A DNA stretch of 64,000 nucleotides from Larix kaempferi (GCA_027924585.1 BSBM01000361.1:40254501-40318500); one strand, 5' to 3'; positions 1 through 10,929 are shown, counted from the first letter of the stretch. Program-made: numbers and translations. The notes: generated by a model from the letters alone, not told the origin.

Positions 1-1634
1 ACCGGAATGGGTGGCCAATTAGTTCCGTGGTAGATAAGGTCATTGGTTAAATGAGACAGGTCAAGTAGGTCTAAAGTAGCCAAAAAGGGCAGCTGTGGAT
101 TAGGATGAGAGTATTGATAATACGGACAGGGCATGTAATGACCGGCAAGACCTTATGTCGACTGACCATAGGGTGTTCCAGGAGGAAACTGGCCATAGGG
201 GTATGGGCCACCTGAACCAAACGTAGGTCCGCTACCATAGTAAGGTGGTCCATTACCATAATAAGGTGTCCCATTACCATAAGTTTGGGGCCCGCCTCTG
301 CCGCCGGGATGGGTTGGGCTACCTCCAAATGGTGGGGGTCTGCCACCACTGCCAGGGTAGGATGGTCCTCCACCACCTCCACCAGAGGAGGTGGTGGTCG
401 CCACCACTGCCGGAATAGGGTGGGCCTCCACCAACTCCACCAAGAGGGGGTGGTGGGCCACTGCCACTACCATAAGGGTAAGAGCCCCCTCCACCACCTC
501 CACCATAGTAGGGTGGTGGTCCACCACCACTGCCACTAGGATGAGAAGGTCCTCCACCACCACCACTAGGGTAGGATGGTCCTCCACCGCCACCTCCATG
601 GGGTGGTGGGCCATGATTACCGGAATGAGGTGGTCTGCTTCCAAAAGGTAGAGGTTCGCCTCCTCCAGGGTTATGTGAGGGCCCGCTGCCTCCAATGGGA
701 GGGTTGGGTGGACCAAATAGGGGTCTAAGGACTTGAGGGACTGTCAGTGGGGGTGCATGTTGTAAAACATTTTTTATCCCTAAAGAGTGTAAATATTATT
801 GAGTTAAGGTACCCCGTAGAGTGCGTTTCTGGGATTAAGTTGAGCCGACACAGGGTTAAAATGACCTAGATATGCTTGACTCAATGGAGGTTGAATTATG
901 TTGGACGGTCCCCAGCATGGGATAGTCCCAAAGTGGAAGGTCCAAGAGGTAGGGAATTTCCAACGGAAGGACCGATGGGAACTCCTACTGCGGTATTATG
1001 GTTAAGAAACAGGGGTTTCCCCCTAGCAACAACTTGCTGACCACTAGGTAAAGGTTGTCCCAACACTGCTGGTTGATTATCCACCATATGATTAATGTTA
1101 TCTGTAAAAAAGGTAGGGGGTAAAGAGTATCCTCCCCTCTAAGTTTGGGGTGGGGGAGGAGTAGGTAACATAACCGTGGTGGTCACAGGTGTGTTGGATT
1201 GTTGTTGTTCAACAGGGTGGGCAGTAGGAAGTACTGAACTGGTCTCTTGTCGAGGAGATGCATGTGCAGGAATGGATAGTTGACCGGTTTCAAAAGTGGT
1301 CACGTGTTGAGTGGATGATTCTGGTGACTCGAAAGATAAATAGTGACCTGGGATCGGTCGATCGATGAACCTTATTTGAAAATTTTGATTTCGAAACTCC
1401 TCACCCATAGCACATAAACGAGCCAATTGCTCACAATAAGGTGCTAAGCGGTGAATCTGGAGGAGCATGAGGAAACAAAAGTCCTCCAATATTCAAAGTG
1501 GGGTTTTCCACTTCATGTGACTCGACCCTGGCTTGTGGATCCATCCTTGCCCTCAAAATTACCTCCTGGTTAAGGGGATATTCAGGTGGCAAGTTCTGAA
1601 TTCTATGGGACCTTCTGCAAGGAAAGTCAACCAA
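1..1634 (-). pseudogene. M1 gag, 5' part (Tat/Ogre-like Ty3/gypsy), broken, runs off left edge
   Basis: Gag polyprotein of a minus-strand Ty3/gypsy element; gag builds the virus-like particle. Read from 1634 downward, the N-terminal segment contains RIQNLPPEYPLN and RMDPQARVE (about 1634-1430). A frame change leads into a segment ending in Pro/Thr-rich sequence (1489-1139). A Pro/Gln-rich linker (about 1087-896) and a Gly/Pro-rich domain (about 724-153) follow, the latter with a frame change near 405. In the last 110 bases before the left edge the frame reads LATLDLLDLSHLTNDLI and NWPPIP, matching the sequence just before the gag core of P1 (YMASLNLPDLTRLTNN, NPTWPPMP). M1 and P1 are therefore the same gag family in opposite orientations. 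The gag core itself lies outside the window. Several stops and frameshifts mean no intact protein. The Tat/Ogre assignment rests on family resemblance plus the PBS type. Confidence 0.65.
153..724 (-). repeat. Gly/Pro-rich tandem coding repeat inside M1 gag
   Basis: Read on the minus strand from about 724 to 405, the frame encodes short Gly-rich units such as GGGGPSYPSGGGGG, PSHPSGSGGGPPPYYGG and GSYPYGSGSGPPPPLGG. After a frameshift near 405 it continues as SGGGGGGPSYPGSGGRP and then a Tyr/Gly segment (NGTPYYGNGPPYYGSGP). The DNA is a run of imperfect repeats of a GGTGGTGGAGGACC-type word. This low-complexity domain sits just upstream of the gag core. Plus-strand open frames rich in Thr/Ser/Trp across the same bases are its antisense shadow. 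Confidence 0.7.
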
Positions 1635-3757
1635 AGTGACTGAAACAAAAATTTCTCCTAAGGAAAGCTAAAAGAAAAGCAAATCAGACAAAACCCTACA
1701 CAAACTAAGGCCACAAGCAAACTTATGTGATAAGAGTGGATTCAAAGTCTGTATCCTCATAGGATTGTCAAGCATTCACAACTCACGGTATACCGCAGGG
1801 TCCAACAGTAAAACGCGACAAGGAGGATTGGGACCGTACCCTTGCCTGAATACCCGATTACTTGGATGGTACGTGCATAGTAGCTCCTTGAGTGTTGTTC
1901 TCGGTGTATTGCTCCGCCAATATGGCCAAAAGGTTATCTCAGTTGGTCTCAGGAATCCTAGTGGTGTCTCTTGATATATGCAAGGTATGTGGGAGCTCAA
2001 ATCCGTAGTGGTGTTGTCTAATGCACAACCATTCGGCAAGAGACCTTCCGATATACAGCTAAGTACGTGAAACACCTTTCGATATACACCAAGTACTAAA
2101 GGTGACTTGGTGGGTACGTGAAAGAGCTCGATATACCGATAAGTATGTGGAAGACTACAATACCCCCGGGATACAATGCTGGAAAATAACGACAGCTGCC
2201 ATGCTTAACGACGCTAGAACACGTCTCTAACTTACACACAAGTTACTAAAAATTTTACCCTAGTTCTACCGTTAATTTTATCTGGATGGTTAGGTGAATG
2301 CATGAGGTGGGTACATAATCGGAAACATAATGCAGGCCCTAACTACATGCAAAAAGTATGTTTTTCTTTGGATGAATGCTATGTATGGGAAGGAGAAATT
2401 TTCTTTTTATTTCCAATGATTTTACCAAAACAATGCAATGCAACACAATCCCAAATCTAACAAAAATGATAATGAAATATTATTTTCCTTTTCAATGAAA
2501 CATAAAAAAAATTCACAACACTACTAAGCCAAATCAAAGCATGTTTTTTCTTTTTCTTTTGTCTTTTCAAAACGAAAATGATGCTAAGTAATGAAAAGAG
2601 AGAATCTCTAAGTAGAATATGCAAGCTTTTCACTTTCACTATGATGGCCTAAAAGCATAAAAAATCAAAAGATACAATGAACTTTCCAAGCATGGAACTA
2701 CTTTTTCAAAACTTGATATCTATTCGAGTTTTTTCAAGAAGATGAGCAACTCATAATTTATGAAAAACACAAATAATACAATTTTCCTTCAACTTTTCCA
2801 AAAGATCTATAAATGAGACATTCCAATGCATGTAGAATTCTTCAAATGATCTTGAAAAATGATGGAAATGAAGTACTTTTGATCTTTCAATGGATGCATC
2901 AAAATAACAATTTGATTACAGCTATGCTTTTAAACATGAATACTAGAACTAAAAAGATTACTTGCAGCACTCTAATAACTCAGAAAATCTCAAGAGAAAG
3001 AAAGCACTCAATGGACTGAAGGTACACACAAACACTCAAACTCAAATAGTAACAAGCAACACTAAAGCAAGCAAAGCTTAACATATGCAAATGAGGTATG
3101 GAAACCGATCCAATACACTTGACCAGATCTGACTAGGAGAGGAGGGAATGCAAGCATGAGTGGATGCAGGTGGGGGAGACCAAAGTTCCCACCACTACCA
3201 AATCTCAGACTTATCCAAGATGGAACCCAAAGAAACTCCAAAAAAAACCAAACAACTCAATCACACAATGCAAAATGGAATCTCTGACTGGATCTTACAA
3301 TACAGAGGGAGTCTGCACACAAACCAAACTCAAAACAGAAATGGAGAATGGATCCTGTATGGAAAAAATGGTAGATCGTCGCACTCTGTGCATGTACATA
3401 GTGCGACGTCGCAGTTCACCAATGCGGGGAGTGTTACGGTGTCACAACAGGGCAATGGAAGGGTTGCGACAAGCGGCCAACAGGCAAAGAACAAAGATAA
3501 AAAATGATGCAGTGTCACTCTGAGTACACTGACCAGGTGCGACAGGCGAGATCCAAGTTCAAAAATGAGTCAAATCTCCAAGTAATGAGCAATGAACAGG
3601 TTTGGAAATGAGATGTAGAAACTCAGAGGAAGGTAATCAGACTCTTCAAAGTGAAGATCTGATGGTGAAACCAACTTAAGAAGCAAATGACAAATAAAAG
3701 GCTTGGTAAGAAATCAACTAAAAATAACATTCAAATTGAAAACTAGAAAGCAATGTC
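1635..3757 (-). other. M1 untranslated leader between PBS and gag
   Basis: About 2.1 kb with no convincing coding frame on either strand. It is AT-rich at 2380-2800. A short degenerate repeat with the word CGATATAC followed by AAGTA(C/T)GTG occurs three times between about 2049 and 2160. Long leaders are common in large Ty3/gypsy elements. Open frames of 60-119 codons here show no recognisable motif and overlap one another. Confidence 0.5.
3378..3407. repeat. Inverted repeat GTCGCACT / AGTGCGAC in M1 leader
   Basis: An 8-bp perfect stem, GTCGCACT (3378-3385) and AGTGCGAC (3400-3407), with a 14-base loop, followed directly by GTCGCAG. A related copy lies in the LTR at 4504-4538 (GTCGCAC, then GTGCAAC, then GTCGCAG). 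Confidence 0.6.
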
Positions 3758-3777
3758 TCTCCCCAATGGAGTCGCCA
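3758..3777 (-). promoter_or_regulatory. M1 primer-binding site, tRNA-Arg type
   Basis: The minus strand reads TGGCGACTCCATTGGGGAGA beside the LTR end. Plant Ogre/Tat elements use tRNA-Arg primers with sites beginning TGGCGACTC. The match to the 3' end of tRNA-Arg is judged from memory of the family, not by alignment. Minus-strand DNA synthesis would start here. Confidence 0.6.
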
Positions 3778-3781
3778 GATT

Positions 3782-4573
3782 TGTTTGATGGACAATCCAC
3801 TCGAGCGGATGTGAGCTGGATCTCCCTAGCTCAAAGTGAGTCTAGAACAAATAATACAAACTACAAACCACTTTCCTAGATCTGATTAAGGATCAAGTAC
3901 TAGATGTCTTACCTTAACTTCGCAATCCTTTCTCCTGGATGCTGCTCCACGACTTGCGGTCATCATATCTTAGCTGTAAGATCTGTCAAGACACATAGAA
4001 CAATGTAAACGAGTAAAGAGCATCTATATAATAAGAGATCTAAGTAAACAGTTAAGTAGGTAAACTACACAATATCATCACACATCAACAATATTGGTGG
4101 AAAGCATTTATATTACTGTAAATCAGGAAAGTACATAGAAAAGAATAGACTACAACCAAGGATTAACATAGCAGTCCTTCTCCATCCAAGCCAAATTCTA
4201 TATCCTCCCAAGGAAGCATGAGTCTCTCAATGGATGAGTAGATATCTCTCAAGGATGATTTCACCAACATGTAGACACTATAGACTTCCTCCCTTTGGAG
4301 AGGGGTAGAGATTCACTTATATAGGACTAAGTGGATAGGGTATGGATAGGGTAGGTTGAGATATGGTATGAGAGAGATAGGGGATCCTTCCAAGAGGTTA
4401 GGAACCAAGTGCCATCTCCCCCAAGAGGTCAAGGATAAGGATCCAAGTCAGCTACCTTCGAGAATGGGCTCGAAGAAGTTATATTTTCCTATTAACTGAC
4501 TTCGTCGCACTCTGTAATGGAGCAAGGTGCAACGTCGCAGGTTGCATGAGCCATTTTTTAGGATTGTCTACCA
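3782..4573 (-). mobile_element. M1 5' LTR (minus strand), limits approximate
   Basis: The LTR must end just outside the PBS. On the plus strand it starts TGTTTGATGGACAATCC (3782) or four bases further in (TGATGG, 3786). A partly matching inverted end, GGATTGTCTACCA, closes at 4573, giving about 790 bp. A minus-strand TATA box lies inside about 250 bp from the upstream end, as expected for U3. The partner LTR is outside the window, so the ends cannot be confirmed by comparison. Confidence 0.5.
4316..4323 (-). promoter_or_regulatory. TATA box of M1 LTR
   Basis: The minus strand reads TATATAAG in a GC-moderate context inside the presumed LTR. It would start the genomic RNA toward the PBS at 3777. 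Confidence 0.5.
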
Positions 4574-4989
4574 GGTGTCCCTCCCAGTAGGGGGATATCT
4601 AGCCTTTGATTCCACTACCCATATTGTCTGACTTGGATTTCATCACCTTGCAGAGGATATGTTTAGTTGAGTCATAATACCACTTTTAGTTAGGCGTTTG
4701 CATGCTCTACTACCCCCCTTGGTCTAGTAAGCACCACTTTTTTCTAGGAACCATTTGATTTTTTGTATTCTGACAACTTTTCTTGATTCCTCCACTTATT
4801 ATAGGACAACTATTATAATAAGTGCTTTTGAGGTTGGTTGTTGGCCTGAGAGCCATTATTTTTTCACACTCCCCTCCTGCACACATTGTTGCATTAGGGT
4901 ATTGAGTTTTTTTTTTTTTTTTAAATCTCACCACCATCCATTGGCTTTTCTAGACATCTCACACCATTGAGAACTTAAGACGATCCCAC
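4574..4989 (+). other. Stretch between M1 LTR and P1 gag (probable P1 leader)
   Basis: Contains a 16-base T run (4907-4922) and no convincing gene. It precedes the P1 gag frame and is probably part of P1's leader, but no P1 LTR or PBS is visible. They may lie beyond M1, off the left edge, if M1 was inserted into P1's leader. Confidence 0.35.
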
Positions 4990-6114
4990 CGTTTTCAGGG
5001 TGAACCCCCTCAGTTCGGTACACTTGACTCTACACGTCATAGATGTAGAGCGTTATCCCTTGACTCCACATGTCATCGGCATAGAACCCAGTCATTCGAT
5101 TCTAACGCGCCTCACTTTACATCTGATTCTGAAGCTGAATCCGAACAACCTACCGAAACATCACCAACTAACCCCATGGCCGGATCACAATATGACCCCC
5201 TTTTCACCAGTGCTATTGGAGCTACATCAACAAACCCCACTACTACCGTGCCAACCACGGTAGCCACACCCTATCTAGGCATGCCTAACATAGGGGCCAC
5301 ACCCCCTCTAGGCATGCCCAACACAGGACCACCACCTGTATTAGGTATACCCAACATGGGGGTCACCCCCCCTCTCATTAACACTACCTAGATCCTAGGG
5401 ATTACCAGAACCATTCCTAACCCATCTGCAACCCATGTTGCACTTGGGAGCGCAAGCCCCTCCCACACCACATCGGCTGGAGATAACATCCCTTTCACAC
5501 CTAGCGTACCCTTAGGGGGCACTGGACCACTCCATTATACTACCATTAACATTTATGCCCCAATGACCATGCCACACCAATCTTCCAGTCTGTCGTACAT
5601 GGCTAGTCTAAACTTACCAGACCTGACAAGGTTAACCAACAACCCTATTAGACACAACCCTACGTGGCCACCCATGCCCACAAAGCTTCCCTCCGATATC
5701 CCAAAATTTGAAGGAAAAGCTGGGGAAGATCCCCAAAACCATATCATGTCGTTTCACCTATGGTGTTCCTCTAACTCTATAGTAGATTATTCCATTAGAC
5801 TGAGACTTTTACAAAGAACTGTCACTGGCTCTATAGCCAAGTGGTACATTGAACAGCCACATGGGACCCACAACACATTTACGTCCCTCACCTCAACTTT
5901 CCTCCAGTTCTTTCAACTACCTGTACGCTATGATGCAGGAGTGGAAATACTTTTGTCTTGTATAAAGAACACCGCTACACACATCACTGATCATATCCAT
6001 GAATGGCGTAAGCGCCGGAGCCTCTGCAAGATAAAGCTTGACGACCGTATATTTTTAGATTTGTTCCTCAAATCACTCCTACCCCTCATAGCCAAAGACG
6101 TAGCTTCCGAATGA
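4990..6114 (+). pseudogene. P1 gag, N-terminal and capsid-like core
   Basis: Gag of a plant Ty3/gypsy element. A Ser/Thr/Pro-rich N-terminus leads to MAGSQYDPLF (5176) and short Pro-rich repeats (LGMPNIGATPP, LGMPNTGPPPV, LGIPNMGVTPP; about 5266-5385). The gag core (Retrotrans_gag type) runs from about 5600 to 6114, with hallmarks KLPSDIPKFEGKAGEDP, HLWCSSNSI, RLRLLQRTVTGSIAKWY, FQLPVRYDAG and FLKSLLPLIAKDVASE. This closely follows the plant gag family known for the VRYDAG and AKWY motifs. In-frame stops occur at about 5389 and 6112, and the frame then reads on through EEEAILKAQ and IYAQSGYLY. It assembles particles in intact relatives; here it is non-functional. The start is not certain because no PBS is visible. 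Confidence 0.75.
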
Positions 6115-7256
6115 CCCTAGTCAGAAGAAGAAGCTATCTTAAAAGCTCAGTAATTCGACGTCATATATGCCCAGTCAGGATATCTATACACTATTTTACC
6201 TTACGCCCCACATGGTGATCCATCCTGCCATGACGCGCCGGGGGCATCCCATGCCACCGACTGTATTGTCGACTAGGTTACGGTGCAAAACAAACCTTTT
6301 ACCATGACGAGTACAAACAACACCCCAGACCTTTCTAGGGATTCATCTAATTATGGAGCTACAACTTCATATGCTCTAGTAACACACACCCACCACATTC
6401 ATGGACCCTCGTGTCCACCACAATGTTATGGGCAAGCACCATCAGCTTATGTGCATGCTCCATATTATAACCAACAGGCCCACCAAACTCCGGTCCAGCC
6501 ACAAGCCCAAGTGGCTTATTATCCTCAACAGGCAGCACCTCTTGCTCCAACACTTCCAGCAGCTCAAGGTTACCCACAACCGCAACAAACACCAAGCCCA
6601 CCTCTGAACCCTCCTATTTACTACCCACCACAAACTGCTCCAGATCCTGCATGACCTCAAAACCCACCTACTACCCAACGGCATGTTTACATGCAGCAAA
6701 ACCAACCGCCAAACGAGAATAACCAGCTTAACCAAGGAGGTCAACAAAACCACGGAAACAACCAACAACATAACCAAGGTGCACCACCACCTAATCCTCC
6801 AAACAATAATAACGTTGCTCCTCCCAACCAAAACCTTGACTGTCCACCGAAATAGGACAAAAATAATAACTTGAGAATAAACCATCCATGTTCCATATGT
6901 GGAGTCTACAGCCATTACACACATAATTGTCCCCATTTAGATCGAGCACGTCAACTCTGGACCGACGACGCCCAACGATAAGGACATGCTGCACAGCCAG
7001 CAACCCCTCCTCAAACACAACCTATGATATTACAAAATCCCTTACCAAACCAAGGCATGGTAAACACTCGTCCAAATGATCCCCCTCAAGGATCCGCTGC
7101 ACCACAACAACAAATTACCTATGCAGCTGTTGACTACCAGCATGCTGCGTCCAACACTCACCATTTGCTTATGATGTCATCAAATGATGTCAATCTTCAA
7201 ACCCATCGAAATCAATATGAATCTACCCCTGATGCCACACCTACCAACCCATTGTC
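6115..7256 (+). pseudogene. P1 gag C-terminal region with zinc knuckle
   Basis: Continuation of P1 gag after its core. A Pro/Gln/Tyr-rich linker (about 6283-6654, e.g. YYPQQAAPLAPTLPAAQG) is followed by an Asn/Gln-rich stretch. A retroviral-type zinc knuckle lies at 6889-6930, CSICGVYSHYTHNC, which fits C-X2-C-X4-H-X4-C and would bind the RNA genome. Stops at about 6652 and 6979 and small frame changes break it. The frame runs on to NPLS at 7256, where the Copia-A insertion cuts it. Confidence 0.7.
7252..7256. repeat. Target-site duplication of Copia-A, left copy (TTGTC)
   Basis: TTGTC directly precedes the 5' LTR and is repeated at 14498-14502 directly after the 3' LTR. A 5-bp duplication is typical for LTR-retrotransposon integrase. 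Confidence 0.95.
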
Positions 7257-7384
7257 TGTTGATGTATATGTAACTTCGGAATGTATTTCACATATATGTA
7301 TATTGTATTGCTATAGAGATGGTATTATTCCTCTATAAGGAAGTGTCGTCATTTATATTGTAAGTGTCGTAACTTATACTTGAT

Positions 7385-7472
7385 GGGTTATTAGACCACC
7401 TTGTTTGGGGTCGGCCCTGTATAAGTCATGTGGGTCAAAGGGTTATTAGACCACCCTATTGGGGGTCGGCCC
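7385..7472 (+). promoter_or_regulatory. Duplicated 33-bp element upstream of the Copia-A TATA box
   Basis: Two copies (7385-7417 and 7440-7472) share GGGTTATTAGACCACC and end GGGTCGGCCC. They sit about 70-160 bp upstream of the TATA box, a typical place for LTR enhancer repeats. The same pair is present in the 3' LTR. Confidence 0.6.
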
Positions 7473-7541
7473 ACTCAGCATTATGTTATGTGGTTAAGTT
7501 CGAGCCTACATGAGTTAGGTAAAAAGGCAAGTCAAGTCAAG

Positions 7542-7571
7542 TATAAATAGAGTGCGGGAGGCACTCTATTT
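7542..7571 (+). promoter_or_regulatory. Copia-A TATA box overlapping a perfect hairpin
   Basis: TATAAATAG (7542-7550) overlaps the left arm of an 11-bp perfect inverted repeat, AAATAGAGTGC (7545-7555) and GCACTCTATTT (7561-7571), with loop GGGAG. The transcript should start roughly 25-35 bases after the TATA box, at or just past the right arm. The 3' LTR has the same structure (TATA at 14179). Confidence 0.7.
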
Positions 7572-7860
7572 ACTCACTCACTTCTCACACATGCTCTCAA
7601 GGAGGAGAGGCGCACTTATGGAGGAGGAGGATCTGCTGCTAGGTTATGTCTATCTCTTGGTTGGTTGTATCATTGCTCTATCTATCTCTGAGGAAGTTAT
7701 TGGGGTTTTTCACCTTTATGGTTTTCCCCAAGTAAATCTTTGTGTCTCTTGTGTGCTTGCATTATTGTCTCCATGATTGATATGCTATAGATATGCTGTA
7801 CATGTTGTTCTCTCAATTAAGATCCTAGATCATATTGAAGTAAATTCTGAAAATTTAACA

Positions 7861-7872
7861 TGGTATCAGAGC
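7861..7872 (+). promoter_or_regulatory. Copia-A primer-binding site (initiator tRNA-Met)
   Basis: TGGTATCAGAGC directly follows the 5' LTR. It is the standard plant copia site complementary to the 3' end of initiator tRNA-Met. Confidence 0.92.
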
Positions 7873-10800
7873 TAGCCTGAAAGAAGGCATGATATGGCAT
7901 GTATGACACTTGTTGCACTTACGATGCTAGGGCTTGATATAGCAAAAACCAGTCATCGTAGCACTTTCGCTATAAATCCGTTTTGGCAAAGTTTTCGGAT
8001 CTGAAATTGTTACAGGACGAAGCTATGATCTCCAGGTACATTGTGTCCAAAGGAAAACCTCTAATTCGTTGTACTTTGTGATTTATGATCTGTACAATAT
8101 AGGGTTTCTGCCTCTTCCAGATCTGAGTCAAAATCAGGTGACCTTGGGAAAAAGGTCATAACTTGGGCTAGGAAGCTCCAAATGAAATTTCGTGAAAAGT
8201 GACAGGTATTACACAGACTGTACTATCTCAGAAAACGTTTTCAGAGGACGAAGTTGAACCAGTGACACGTGGAACGCCGTACAAGTGCGCTCTACTGTAT
8301 TATCCCATAAACAGGTCATGTTGCGACATTTGGCATAACTCTCTCTCAGAGAGTCCAATTGAGGTCAGACCTGTCAGGATGGAAAGGTAACAGGCCTAGC
8401 TATCTCAGGAAACGTTTTCAGAGGCCGAAGTTAAAACAGTGACACGTGGCACGCCATACAAGTTCGCTCTCCTGTTTTATCCGTAAACAGGTCACATTGC
8501 GACACTTGGCATAACTCTCTCTCAGAGAATCCAATTGAGGTCAGACCTGTCAGGATGGAAAGGTAACAGGTTAGGCTATCTCAGGAAACTTTTTTCAGAC
8601 CCTGTGGATCAAAAATTTCGGAGTTACACCAGAAACAATCAGGTACATATTTCTGTCAAAACAGAATTATTTTTTGGTACCTTCATTCATGGCTTCCGGA
8701 ATTTAGGGCTTTGAAGAAAGTTGGAATTTTTGTAATCGGAGACCACGGCTGAATGCTACTCATAAAAATAAAAATTTAGAGACCAAAATCAGAATTTTTG
8801 GTTGGGCAGAAGGCCGGGCTTGATCAGACCCTAGTTCGGGACTTTGATCAGGAAAGTGGAAAATTAGGGCTTCTGTAAAAATGGGAATTTTTGAAATCTG
8901 AGACCACGGCTGGAAGCTCCTCAGAAAAATAGAAGCTTAGAGCTTTGGATCAAACCTTTTGATTGGGAAGAAGAGTGGGATTCATCAAACCCCAGTTCAG
9001 GGTCACGTCCAGTGAATCCGGAAGTTTCAAAGGAAAAATTGAGGAGTGAAACTTTGCAGTTTTCAAATTCTGAATATACCAATTTGATCAGCTCATCAAG
9101 GCGCATATTTCTATCCTTTTGGAAGTTTGAAATTCAAAGTTTGAATTTTTGGGGTTTCTCTGACAAACCCATATCCAGCTCCAGGTCCAGTTCTTGCAAA
9201 TCAAGTGGATTGGGCTAATCCTAGAAGAAGATGGATTGGTCACTTGCATAAGTGAAGAAGTTCCTGTTTCAGAGGGAGATAAGGCTAAGGCCTTACATAA
9301 GAAGATTACAAGTGATCTCGACAGGTATGACTCATCGAGGTATGTTTTGATATTTGTCCATGATTAAGCTTATGGTATGTTTGTCTTCATGTTATTACAA
9401 TTAAGTACAATTTTGTTTTTAGATTTGTCGTATCACCTTAACAAAATTATGAATGCATGATAGAAGATATTCATTATTTAGGGTGTTGACACTTATGATT
9501 ATACTAATGCATTATGGTGTTGTATGAGGTTTATGTTGTCTACTAACATGAAAGGTACACCAAGAAAGACAAATCATGTTCCAGTTCAAGAACATATGAT
9601 CATGGTGACATGAGGATAAAGACTCATCCATTGTCATGGATCTCATAGAAGATCCATTTACGAGGTATGTATAACTTGGTTTTGCAATGGTTAACTTATG
9701 AGACATGCAGGTTACTAGCACAAGTCATTGACAAAGAACAAGAAGACATTATGCAGGTATGTTAGACATAAATAGCTAGCATGCTAATCCAGGTATGTTT
9801 TTCCTGTATCAAGCTAGAATCCTACCTTGGGTTAGGATCTTATACTGTTGTGTTGTTGATAATGATTATTCATGAAGTCATAGGTTTGAATAGTCATGGT
9901 TGTATACATATTATGTTTCTTACCATAATTGATGATATGGTTAACCAGAAGAATCATGAAGGCATAAGTTAGAATAATCATGGGTATATGCATATTATGT
10001 GTCTTACCTTAATTAATGATATGACTAACCCAAAGAGTCATAGGTTTGAGTAATTACAGGTTTAGACATGTTATGTTTCTTATGATTTGACTAACCATAA
10101 GAATCCTTGAATGCTAATGCTTATTATTTCTGTTTGAAATGATCATGACTATACATGCTTGAGATTATTGTGTTTTAATAGTATACTAATGAATGTATGA
10201 TTTTATATGAGATCACAAGGATAACACAATCATGATACTAATAAGCATGCATAGAAACCAATGATGAATATGAGTTCAAGAACAGGTAATCTAGGAAGCA
10301 AAGATCAAGAGGGAGTACACTCCAGTGGTTTATGCAAGGATGCAGATATTCAGAGGGAGTTGACCATCTCTCCACAACAGAAAGGTGTAGAAGAAGCTAC
10401 TTCATATTAGAACTCCAGCAGCTCCTGCAAGGAAGCAAAGACTCAGAGGGAGTCCACCCAACGAACAAACAAAGATAAGTATTTGAATTTCTTAAATAAT
10501 ACTGTTCAATAATGTATATACTGATGTTCCTAGAATTAGGTTGTGTATTATGCATATTAGAATAATTGCATTGATGAACAGTATACTCCTAATATGCATG
10601 GGTAAGTGGCCTATGGCACTGTACAACATTCCATTGCTACTTATCTAGAATGAAACCTCTTTTCTGACATGTTGGGAGTTGTGCACACTCTTAACAATGT
10701 TCTGGTAGAGATTGGAAGGCATCTAGAAAGTTACGGAATATGGATAAATGTTGTATTGAAGCATTGGCTAAGATAATTGCATGACTGTATGACATATTTA

Positions 10801-10929
10801 TTTAAGTGTAAGAATTTGTTCTGAAAACTATGAGATGTTTTCTAATCATGCAATTTAACTTGTTGTGTAGCAAAGATCGTATGCCATCTCCTACAAAAGA
10901 AGAACTACAACATTTGTTCAGCAACAAAT
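7873..10929 (+). other. Copia-A long non-coding leader with diverged duplications
   Basis: About 3 kb where gag, protease and integrase would normally lie, but I find no such coding sequence. It contains a unit of about 177 bp in two copies plus a stub (starting near 8222, 8399 and 8575, marked by ATCTCAG(A/G)AAAC). A pair spaced about 150 bp lies near 8733 and 8883 (GAGACCACGGCTG). About three copies of a roughly 100-bp unit lie at 9865-10110 (GACTAACC, GAATCATG, ATTATGTTTCTTA words). The word CAGAGGGAG or AAGAGGGAG recurs at about 9269, 10306, 10349 and 10440 and resembles the element's own polypurine tract. Confidence 0.6.

Larger units (their letters stand above)
7257..7860 (+). repeat. 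Copia-A 5' LTR (604 bp)
   Basis: Begins TGTTGATGTATATG and ends GAAAATTTAACA. It matches the 3' LTR at 13894-14497 with four substitutions that I can see. It contains duplicated upstream elements, a TATA box and a hairpin at the likely transcript start. Confidence 0.95.

Noticed and set aside
285-651. Plus-strand Trp/Thr/Ser-rich frames at the left edge
   Set aside because: Antisense shadow of the minus-strand Gly/Pro-rich gag repeat.
3160-3523. Two overlapping plus-strand frames of 115-119 codons in the M1 leader
   Set aside because: They overlap in different frames, show no motif and lie antisense in a leader.
7552-7776. 74-codon frame in Copia-A LTR (same at 14189-14413)
   Set aside because: Identical only because the LTRs are near-identical; hydrophobic, without motifs; overlaps the promoter hairpin.
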